From: Glycine soja
Taxonomy: Eukaryota; Streptophyta; Magnoliopsida; Fabales; Fabaceae
Assembly: GCF_004193775.1 (NCBI RefSeq)
Contig: NC_041019.1
Span: forward strand, 1,681,501 to 1,745,500
Direction of reading: 5' to 3'
DNA length: 64,000 bases
Below the pieces are notes generated by a model that saw only the letters and a program-made list of their open reading frames with translations, was not told the DNA's origin and ran no database searches. Below are positions 11,801 to 21,161 of the stretch, in pieces; the stretch's first letter is position 1, and each line of letters opens with the position of its first letter. The position numbers and the translations under genes are program-made.

Positions 11801-13029
11801 AAAAAAAAAATTCCACTTGTATTTTTTATCCACATTTTATAACAGAATAATCATAACCTTTCACAACTTAATTCTCAATTTTCACAGTAATTAAATGTGT
11901 AATTTTAAAAAAATATTTTCCTTAACTTAAACCTGATTGAAATTTCCCCCTGAAATTTAAGTTCTATTTGATTACCTAGAGTGTAATTTCCGTGTTTTGT
12001 CACTTAATCACTGTGTAAAATTAATTTTTTTGCTTACAAAGGTGTCTTGTTTGGAATGCTAAAATAATAAGTACACGTGTCACCAAATTTAGTAGGATTA
12101 ACATTTGTTGTTTTTTGCCATAATAAACGGTTCAACTTAACATTTGTTGTACGTGTCATCAAATTCTACAAATTGTGAGCTGCTTAGTGGGTTGGACAAA
12201 CATTTTAGCAGGTGGTTTCGATTGCCTGTTGAATACGTGAAATTAAACCAAGGCAAAATTATAATTTGTTTCTTTTGTCTGTGTTTCACTCATACACATT
12301 GAATCTTGATGATACACAGCCTTGTTAATTGTTATCCTTCCAATTTTTTTTAGTGTTTTTGAGCATCTATTCTTGTTGGTCATGCGTTTTCTTCACTCAT
12401 GTACCTGGTTCTTTTCCTACAACGATAAATATGTATCCTTTGTTTTTTTTTTCCAACTAAATATGTAATTTCAAATTTCTAATCAATCATTGCTTCCAAA
12501 ATACTCTCTCTGTTTCAAAATAAGTATATTGTTTTACAAGACCAAGAAAAGCTAATATATATGAAAGAAATTAGTAATTTTACAAAACTAACCTTAGTAT
12601 TAATATTATACTGAAAAACTAAATTGACACTTATTAGGGGTGTTAGTGTAAAAAAGCAATTAATATTACATTGAAAAGCTAACATGATACTTATTTTGGG
12701 ACAACTTTTTTCTTTCAAATGCAACACTTGTTTTGGAACGGAGGGAATACTAGATATTGTGCTCCCTTGTATGCCCTGGACATAACGTATTTAACTGGTC
12801 TGGATGAGTTTATGAATGTCATTAATTTAGGGGGAGTCATTTAGAATAGCTTACCTATAAGTACTTTCTAACTTTTCTCAATTAGTTTCACAGTGCAATT
12901 TATTAAAAATGTCTGTATCTAATCAACATTGTCTGTGTGCTTGTGCAGGATTCTTGGAAGACCACACTTCTCTTAAGGGTGAAGGAAAAGCTGAAAGCCA
13001 AAGAACTTGAGGAGGATGATCTTACTTGA
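8818..13029 (+). CDS. GmSNAP18: Alpha-SNAP (alpha-soluble NSF attachment protein), wild-type Rhg1 form
   Basis: Nine coding exons: 8818-8962, 9381-9430, 9537-9609, 10150-10229, 10404-10555, 11159-11318, 11403-11450, 11671-11751, 12949-13029. They total 870 nt, 289 aa, all GT-AG and phase-consistent. The protein starts [20 protein letters not shown] and has the helical TPR-like SNAP fold ([32 protein letters not shown]). It ends [11 protein letters not shown]. Alpha-SNAP docks NSF onto SNARE complexes so that NSF can disassemble them for another round of vesicle fusion; the C-terminus contacts NSF. Residues that differ in nematode-resistant alleles are here Gln203, Asp208, Glu285, Asp286, Asp287 and Leu288, i.e. 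wild type (allele residues recalled from the Rhg1 literature). Intron 1 is only 418 bp, so the copia element described in Peking-type alleles is absent. Introns 5 and 8 hold repeats, listed separately. Confidence 0.96.
10569..11018. repeat. Direct repeat of about 102 bp within alpha-SNAP intron 5
   Basis: The stretch at 10569-10670 (CTTTCTGCATATATTATCTC onward) recurs at 10917-11018 with about 90% identity by eye, 348 bp apart in the same orientation. Both copies end at TTTCTTCTGNGAACTT. It is non-coding and begins 14 bases after exon 5. It looks like a local duplication rather than a transposon end, though an LTR-like origin cannot be excluded. Confidence 0.8.
12502..12748. mobile_element. 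Stowaway-like MITE in alpha-SNAP intron 8
   Basis: Left terminus TACTCTCTCTGTTTCAAAATAA and right terminus ending TTTTGGAACGGAGGGAATA are imperfect terminal inverted repeats of the CTCCCTCCGTTTC type, flanked by TA. This is the hallmark of Tc1/mariner-derived Stowaway MITEs. The element is about 247 bp without coding capacity. Internal motif TTTTACAAGACCAAGAAAA is shared with the element at 57400-57667. Confidence 0.75.
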
Positions 13030-15125
13030 ATTGTACCTTTAATATTCCTGGTGGTTGGACCTATTGTTTGATGATTTACATTGTACTACTATGTGTGTCT
13101 GTCCAGTTGTTCGTCTTACACATCCACTTACAGAGTGTACCTGCTTTGGTTTTAATTGAATTGGTCTGACTGAATTCAAAAAATGAGTTTTTAATGAGGT
13201 TGCTGGAGTCTGATCTTATCTACATTATTATGAATTGAATTACTATCTATACTTGTTTTACACCAGGTTTATGCTAACCTGTTAGCAATACTAATCCATG
13301 TTACTTTATGCGGATAATCCATAAAAACAGAAAGAATTAACCATCACAATTTATTGATAAGTATATGATAGCATATTTTATCGAGAGTTGAAATTTGAAA
13401 ATAAGGCGTTTCTGTATGATTTTTGCTTATTTTGACCGACATTAAATACCTACCTGGTAAAGAAGGATGGAACATATCAAGGTAGGGTATTTCTTATTAC
13501 AAGACAAACAAAAAATATAGTAACAAACTGGGTGTTAAAAAAGTCGTGTAATGAATGGACGGTCCGCAACCGCAAATTATACCTTTGAACTAGAAAAGTC
13601 TATAGCTTCCTTTCTTTTTCTTTTTTCCGTTCCTAGACTGTTCTACTTTTTGTAAAGGAAAAGATTCAAAAGAGAGAACGCAAAATACCACGCGGCAATT
13701 TTTTACTTTTTTGCTTGATTATCTTATCGTGGAATTCCTTTTCCAATCTCAATAACTTTTTATTTTCAAATGTGTTTTTAGATTTTATACTTTTGTCAAT
13801 CAGGTTCACCTACTTTATTATATTGATAAACTTGGTCCTCAAATTTTTAATAACCTGAAAAATTATTTTCAATTCATTAAGAAATCATGATTTTTCAAAA
13901 TTAGAAGTGACTGAATTCACATATTTTTTAAAGTTTGAGAACTAAATTTAACAATTTAAAAATAGAGATTCATCATGTTTCACAAAAAATATAAGGACTA
14001 GAAATATTTTTTCTTCTTCAACAATTTACTCTTAACATTAGGCTAAAATAGAATCTTTGTTCTTACGGTTTGCCACTTTAGGAACAAAATTTAACTTAAA
14101 ATACAAATAAAGGATTAAAAATCCATTTTAACTTATTTTTAATAAAATACTGTATGATCATTAATCTAATTAATATGTTTTTTTCTTGATGAAAGTATGA
14201 CTTTGTTAATCATAATAATCTAATTATACGAAGAATCGCGTGACCTTATACTCGTGCTTGGAAATAAAAGAGAGATGATGGTCGACATTTGATAAATTGC
14301 TTTAACTTTTGATCTTCTTTCTTACGTAGTAGTTTTTTGTCCCACAAAATGAATTTTGCATGTATTCAGTGCTTCCTTCTTCGGCTTCACTTTTTCTGGC
14401 CGGTGGCAGCCGGTAACCAGTAGTCATATTTGGATGTTAAAGAGACAGAAAATCTTAATCACCGCTCATTGTTTGACTGCATTGTTACCTGCGACTGCGA
14501 GTACGTGGATTCATTCTTGTTTCGCCAAGTGTATGAGTGCGTGTCAGTGTGCCTCTTTTTTGTAACTTTTTCCTTTGTATTAGCGCTTAGACTTTTGATT
14601 CCAAACCATTTTTCTTTTCTTTGTTTCTGAAATTTTATCAATCAAACATAACTCTGTGAGGAAATCACACTTCCCCGGCCGTCATGAGTCAGCTAATTAA
14701 TTGGTATGTCTAATTTTCACCACCACCTTATCGGGTCTTCAAAATTTAATGCTATTATTCTCAGATTTCTTTTCTTGTTCCTACATTCTGACTTTGCATC
14801 TGTCACTGTTCTGAGAACTGAATTTTGTTGAATTATTAGAAAAATAGAAATAGATTCTGGGTTTTCATTTCTAGTTTTAAAATTGTTTATTAAGCATATG
14901 AACACCGTCACCACTCACCATAGCTCAATTCTCTGTCTTTATTTTTTTATTTATTTGCTTTGATACTTTCCCCGGTGCTTATATGGATGCATAGAAATAG
15001 AAAATTTGCTACAGACTTGTAACCTTGGCATAGTTTCTTCATGTCTTCTTCGCAGTATTTTTCTGTACCTATATCATTGATGATACGGTTCTGATTTGAT
15101 CGAGAAAGCTCAGTTTTTTATCAGA
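13030..15125. other. Spacer and probable 5' leader of the PLAC8 gene
   Basis: Starts with the alpha-SNAP 3' UTR. Stretches at about 13760-14160 are AT-rich and resemble decayed LTR or other repetitive DNA, with no identifiable domain. From about 14350 onward base composition is more balanced and probably includes the PLAC8 promoter and untranslated leader, possibly spliced. No other coding region is supported. Confidence 0.5.
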
Positions 15126-16808
15126 ATGGTTTCGGTTGATGATGGGATTGTGAATCCCAATGATGAAATTGAGAAATCTAACGGGAGTAAAGTGAATGAG
15201 TTTGCATCTATGGATATTTCAGCAACTCAAAAATCATATCTGAACAGTGAAGATCCTCAGAGAAGGCTTCAGGGAACCTTAATAAGTTCTTCTGTTACTA
15301 ATAGGATAAACTTTCTTAAATTTGGTTCTGCATCTGCCAAATTCAAAAGGCTTGCTACTGAGAGAGACCAGGTTTCTATATCTGTGCCTTCTCCTCGTTC
15401 AAAGAGCCTAAGATCACGTTTCAGTGGCATGTTTGCTCAGAAACTTGACTGGGCTTCAGTCAAGAAAATGTGCATGGAATGGATTAGAAATCCAGTGAAC
15501 ATGGCCCTTTTTGTGTGGATCATTTGTGTCGCGGTTTCGGGTGCTATTCTGTTCCTTGTCATGACAGGCATGTTGAATGGTGTGCTACCAAGAAAGTCTA
15601 AGAGAAATGCATGGTTTGAAGTAAACAACCAAATACTCAATGCAGTGTTTACACTCATGTGTTTGTACCAACACCCTAAGAGATTCTACCACCTTGTTCT
15701 TCTGACCAGATGAAGACCAAATGACATCTCTAGCCTTAGGAAGGTATATTGCAAGAATGTCACTTACAAGCCCCATGAGTGGACACATATGATGGTAGTT
15801 GTCATTCTCCTTCATGTTAACTGTTTTGCTCAATATGCACTTTGTGGTCTAAACTTAGGGTATAAAAGGTCCGAGAGACCTGCCATTGGAGTTGGAATAT
15901 GCATATCTTTTGCAATTGCTGCTCCTGCAATTGCTGGTTTGTACACCATTCTTAGCCCACTTGGGAAGGACTATGATTGTGAGATGGATGAAGAAGCACA
16001 GGTTCAAATTACAGCTTCTCAAGGGAAAGAGCAGCTGAGAGAGAAACCAACTGAGAAGAAATATTCATTTGCATCCAAAGATCAACAAAGGGTTGTTGAA
16101 AATAGACCAAAGTGGAGTGGAGGAATACTTGACATTTGGAACGATATTTCCTTAGCATATCTCTCACTTTTCTGCACCTTTTGTGTGCTTGGGTGGAATA
16201 TGAAGAGGCTTGGCTTTGGAAACATGTATGTTCACATTGCCATTTTTATGCTGTTCTGTATGGCTCCTTTCTGGATTTTTCTTTTGGCTTCCGTTAACAT
16301 AGATGATGACAATGTTAGGCAGGCTCTAGCAGCTGTTGGAATCATTCTTTGTTTTCTTGGTTTATTGTATGGTGGATTTTGGAGGATCCAAATGAGAAAG
16401 AGGTTCAATTTACCAGCCTATGACTTCTGTTTTGGCAAACCTTCAGCTTCTGATTGCACACTTTGGCTACCCTGTTGCTGGTGCTCTCTCGCTCAAGAAG
16501 CGCGTACCAGGAATAACTATGATCTTGTAGAAGATAAATTCTCAAGGAAAGAAACTGATACTAGTGATCAACCATCAATTTCACCTTTGGCTCGTGAAGA
16601 TGTAGTGTCAACCAGATCTGGCACAAGTTCTCCTCTGGGTAGCACTAGCAACTCTTCCCCTTATATGATGAAAACATCTAGTTCTCCAAATTCAAGCAAT
16701 GTCTTAAAGGGATATTACAGTCCAGATAAGATGCTATCAACTTTGAATGAAGACAATTGTGAAAGAGGTCAAGATGGAACAATGAACCCCTTATATGCAC
16801 AAAAATAA
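15126..16808 (+). pseudogene. PLAC8-family membrane protein gene, interrupted by an in-frame TGA
   Basis: One uninterrupted frame apart from a single TGA at 15711-15713 (codon 196). Before it: MVSVDDGIVNP to VLLTR, including a membrane segment at about 125-150. After it, in the same frame: RPNDISSLRKVYCKNVTYKPHEW, four further hydrophobic segments, the cysteine-rich stretch CTLWLPCCWCSLAQEARTRN typical of the PLAC8 domain, and a Ser-rich tail, ending at 16808. Protein similarity runs smoothly through the stop, where the family has Trp (TGG), so this is best read as a single TGG-to-TGA nonsense change. The 195-residue product would lack the PLAC8 domain. PLAC8 plant proteins act in metal handling or cell-size control, but this subfamily is uncharacterised. 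It corresponds to Glyma18g02600 of Rhg1, which I recall as having little or no detectable transcript. Confidence 0.85.
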
Positions 16809-18880
16809 TATCAAAATACTATAGACATTAACTCTGTCTTATCATCTTTTATGAATCTCAATATATTTCTGTGCATATATCAGCATCAGCGTCACTGAAT
16901 TCCTTGGACATTGACACTGAACACTCATGTATGAGCTGGAGATATTTATTGTCTTTATTGAACAAATTCAAGAAAAAGAAGAAGAAATAAGCCTCGAACT
17001 TTGATTCTTAAAAATGTGTATTTCATTTTAATATCTAATTCTCTAAAACTTTTACTTTAATTTCTAATTTGATATGTTGTCATATAATAAAATATAATTT
17101 AGTTTTTCTCATTTCATTTTTATTGGTATAAAAAATTAAAAAGAATAATATTTTATAATACCTTACACATCAACAAACAAAGTGAAGATTTTTATGCAAT
17201 AAAAAAATTAAGCCATTAATACTTATACTAAAATGAAGGTTTACTCAAACAAATTATAAAAATAAAAAAAATAAGTAAGACATTAATATAATGTAGATAC
17301 CCAACAACATAAATGGTCGACGTGTCACGGCACACAATCCAATTTTCTTTGCTAAAATACTATAAAGTATAAACAAAAGAGTATATGATTAGCATTACCA
17401 ATGAACGTTAAAAAAAAAAAAAAAGCATTACCAATGAAGTTGGGGCCATACTTCCCTTAGTACCAAAAAGAAAAGCATATGAAGTTGGGTTTAACAGAAA
17501 AGAGTTAGTTCTACTGTGAAATTTGTCTAAATTTAATATCCGGTCATATTTAAAATAGAATTACCTTTAAAAAAAATACATGTGAGAAACTAAAGAAAAA
17601 TTGTTTAACATTAAAACCATCGACACTCTATAAATGATGCCCTATCCACAGACCACTCTTTAGTGTTTTTAATACCCTGACTCAGCAAGCAATATAATCC
17701 ACTTACTCCCCAAACCTAAAAAATATACAAAAGTCAAACAAAATGCTATTTATGTGACCATTTTAAATACAAGGAAATTGGAGTTTCAGATCTTTTTTTC
17801 TTTGCAAACTTGCCACCTTTGAAGTGAAACATAAGACGAAATAGATAGTGACACACTGACAGTGACACCTAAATAGTAGCTACATTGATGCATTGTGTCT
17901 AGTGTAATTCCATGACTCATTGAGGAGCTTTTCCATAGATGAATAGCATGTTTATGGTATGGGACTGTAGAGTAGTGGAGAGTTGCTTCTGGGGGAGTGC
18001 TTATTTGGAGCATTGGCAAATGGCAATTGCCATCCAAAACAATACAATACATTACACATACTGATAAAATAGTACAGTGGATATGATAGACCATGCTTAT
18101 GTCTTATGTGATTCGGATTGATTGCATTCCATATTAGAACAGTTGCTATTGTTACTATGTCATTTGAATTTAAATTTGAGAAAGAGTTAGTAGTGAAATT
18201 ACATGTCATTTAAGCACAATCATTATATATTAAATTTATTAATTTTTATAATAATTATATTTAAAATCATATAAGTAATGATTCATAATTATATGACAAT
18301 CTAAAATCAATACATAATCATCAAATTATTTAAATTTTACTGTCAATATGAGAATTTTGCCAATAATTAATATATAAAATCTCAGAGATTTTAATTTATT
18401 GAGTTTGTAATTTTTAAATTTGAACCTGACCGATGATTAAAATTAACTCATATTTTTCTCTTCCATTTAGTTTGGATTGATCCAGTCATCTGGTAGATCT
18501 AGATATGGGTTCACTCTTATGTGTATTAACTCGTTATCATTCATTTTTTCTTTTTGAGAAAATGATATGCTGAATAATTATACGCGAAACCTCCTTTTTC
18601 TTATATGGTACCATTTGAAATATGAGTTAGTCATAAAAGAAATTTGAATTATAAGTTGATAAAATAAGCATGCTTTCTTTTTTCTTAAATTTTTAATCAT
18701 TATTATTATGATGATGGTTTTTGTTTGGAATCTTAGTCGGTGCCGTCAGTTGAATCCGAAAAGAATGAATAGACAGAAGTGCTTTCCGACCCAGAGAACC
18801 AAACAGTAGCTAACTTTGCGCTTCTTGTTGGTGTTGTTCGTTGAGATGCATAGATGGTGTGAAAATTCATTTTTGCTTTT

Positions 18881-19036
18881 TTTACGAATGAATGGAAACA
18901 GATTATCTTTTTTTAATTTAAATTTCTTTTTGCCTTGTTTCCTGCAATGCATCTTTTTTTTTTTTACGAAGAAATGGAAACAGATTAACTTTTTTTTTTA
19001 ATTTAAATCGTTTTCCCTTGTTTCCTGCAATACATC
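18881..19036. repeat. Tandem duplication, two copies of about 80 bp
   Basis: Copy 1 at 18881-18954 and copy 2 at 18963-19036 both run from TTTACGAA through ATGGAAACAGATTA and TTTAATTTAAAT to CTTGTTTCCTGCAATNCATCT. Period is 82 bp, identity about 85-90% by eye. Non-coding; T-tract slippage may have assisted the duplication. Confidence 0.8.
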
Positions 19037-19966
19037 TAATTGCGTACAAGATACAACTACATTTGTAATTAACTTTTTTTTTTTATTATATATATGTCAC
19101 TTTAAAAATATAGAGTATTATGAACGGCGTCTTTACATTTTTTCAGTTAAATGACCTTGGAAAATTATGTACATTATCAACGTATAACCTATTTTCTCAT
19201 TATTGTTTTATACACTTGCCATAAAATTTGATAATAAATTGTTTCATATTAAGCAAAATAGGCTATAATTGAAGTAATTTTCTAACTCATTTTTAATATT
19301 AAGCAAAATTTAAGTGAAATTTATTAGATCACTAAATCCTATTATTTATTACATATTGGTTTACGTGAGTTATCGAAAAAAAAAAAGGTTACGTAATTTT
19401 GCAATATTCTTTTCCCACATTAATTAGCACTAAGACAAAAAAAAAAAAAAACATTGTTTTTGGGAGTGAAAACTGAAAAGTCTAAATTGCCAAAACTTGT
19501 AATACCTACTATGGTTCTACCTAGCTTACCTTGTGGATTGTAGTTAAGCTAAACCCGTTAAAGACTTAATGCAACTAAGTAACCAAAAAACAAAGACAAG
19601 CGAACGCATTTGTATATACATGCTTTCACTTATCACTTTTTTTTTATAAAAAAAGAAAAGATAGCAACAAGGTTTGAACATATGATCATGTATAAAAAAT
19701 ATGTTTTTTATTTATTATTTTACCTTAAATATGAAGGAAATAAAAATATACTTTTATTGAAGAATATTTATTAATGATATAACTAAAAATATGTCAATCA
19801 TAGTATTGTAATGAATAATAATTTAATTGACTAAAAAATTAATGATATAACAAATTGTATCCAGTAAAAGAAACTAAAAATGTAGTATCAATCATTAATA
19901 AATGATAAAATCAAAATTTACAAAACAACATATTTTAGAATTACCAAGGTATCAAAATGTTACTAT

Positions 19967-20190
19967 TTCCTCCTCCGTTTCAAATTATATGATATTTTAA
20001 AAAGAAAAAAATTGTTCAAAACTAGATATTATTTTACAAAATTAATGTTATATTAAATATATTTTTTAAAATTATTCTTAATAAATATTCAGTGAAAATA
20101 ATATATAGAAAGAATAAATTAATTGTTAATTAAAGAGATAAATATTATATTAAAAATTACTTAATATTTATTTGAAATTAATCGTATTTA
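19967..20190. mobile_element. Possible decayed Stowaway-like MITE
   Basis: The left side (TTTCCTCCTCCGTTTCAAATTATATGAT) matches the CTCCCTCCGTTTC terminus of the element in alpha-SNAP intron 8, and the interior has the same TATTTTACAAAATTAATGTTA pattern. A matching right terminus was not found, so this is probably a truncated copy. Confidence 0.4.
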
Positions 20191-20291
20191 TTATTATTAA
20201 GTGTGCTTTCAATTCTTTAACGTGGACAAATACTTATTTCTGCATAATAAGAATATTAAAGGTGAAGAGAATATCCGATCCACATATTTTT

Positions 20292-20541
20292 GGTCAAACT
20301 CCTTCACACATCAGTGAAGTCCTTCAAAACTCAAATTAAGTCAAAAAAGTAGGCTTGACTACTATCATCAATTTGAACACTCATGACGTTGCAACATTTA
20401 AAACCCGCCTACTATTTCCATCTTACTCTACTTCTATTCCATCGCCCAATCAAAACCCAACACGTCATCAAATCAAAAAATATTCAAACTAGTACCGCCC
20501 GCACCCGATCGCAAGCTTCCCGGTGCGGAATTCCTATATAA
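20292..20541 (+). promoter_or_regulatory. WI12 core promoter with W-box cluster and TATA box
   Basis: TATATAA at 20535-20541 in TCCTATATAAACCCC is a strong TATA box, predicting transcription from about 20565-20575. Upstream are three W-box cores (TTGAC[CT] on either strand): GGTCAA at 20292-20297, AGTCAA at 20339-20344 and TTGACT at 20355-20360. A TGACG core lies at 20384-20388. WRKY and TGA factor sites are common in wound- and defence-responsive promoters, which fits the family. Function is inferred from sequence only. Confidence 0.55.
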
Positions 20542-20672
20542 ACCCCTCTTCCTTCCCATTTTAAGACACAACTCCAACAAGGCATTGTTTGGTTTGGTTT
20601 GGTTACTTGAAAATCTCGAATCGCTTAATTTTGATTTAGTTTTCCACCGCAACGCGGAACCTCTTTCTCGAA

Positions 20673-21161
20673 CTGGCTAACTCTCAGGCAAGTGGCTCGG
20701 ACGCTGATTCCAGCAACACGCGGCTGGTGGTTGCACTGTATGACGCCCTAAACTCCGGCGACTCCAACGCCGTCGTCAAGATCGTCGCCGCCGATCTCGA
20801 GTGGTGGTTCCATGGTCCGCCCTCTCACCAGTTTTTGATGCGCATGCTCACCGGCGACTCCGCCGCCGACAACTCCTTCCGATTCGTTCCGCAGTCCATC
20901 GCCGCCTTCGGCTCCACCGTCATCGTCGAGGGCTGCGACTCCGCCCGCAACATTGCCTGGGTCCACGCCTGGACCGTCACTGATGGGATGATCACTCAAA
21001 TCAGAGAGTACTTCAACACCGCCCTCACCGTCACTCGCATCCACGATTCCGGCGAGATTGTTCCGGCCAGATCCGGCGCCGGCCGTTTGCCCTGCGTCTG
21101 GGAGAGCAGCGTCTCCGGTCGGGTCGGGAAATCCGTCCCCGGTTTGGTTCTCGCAATATAA
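20673..21161 (+). CDS. WI12: WI12/WUN1-family wound-induced protein; start appears to be CUG
   Basis: An intronless frame encodes ALYDALNSGDSNAVVKIVAA, then DLEWWFHGPPSHQFLMRMLT, and ends GKSVPGLVLAI, the conserved core of WI12/WUN1 proteins (SnoaL-like/NTF2-like fold). Members are induced by wounding, salt or jasmonate; the molecular activity is unknown. From the TATA-predicted transcript start no AUG lies in this frame before the core. The family-like N-terminus xANSQASGSDADSSNTRL begins at CTG (20673-20675) in good context (G at -3, G at +4). The only earlier AUG opens a three-codon frame. From that CTG the product is 162 aa. Alternatives are a spliced upstream exon (CTCTCAG ends at 20687) or a lost start codon; the first in-frame ATG lies inside the conserved core (about residue 55). 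Third gene of the Rhg1 resistance block (Glyma.18G022700). Confidence 0.88.
   Translation: MANSQASGSDADSSNTRLVVALYDALNSGDSNAVVKIVAADLEWWFHGPPSHQFLMRMLTGDSAADNSFRFVPQSIAAFGSTVIVEGCDSARNIAWVHAWTVTDGMITQIREYFNTALTVTRIHDSGEIVPARSGAGRLPCVWESSVSGRVGKSVPGLVLAI

Larger units (their letters stand above)
16809..20672. other. AT-rich spacer upstream of WI12
   Basis: Mostly AT-rich non-coding DNA. It contains an 82-bp tandem duplication (18881-19036), a possible decayed MITE near 19970-20190, and the WI12 promoter at its right end (about 20280-20560). No credible gene was seen on either strand. Confidence 0.55.
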
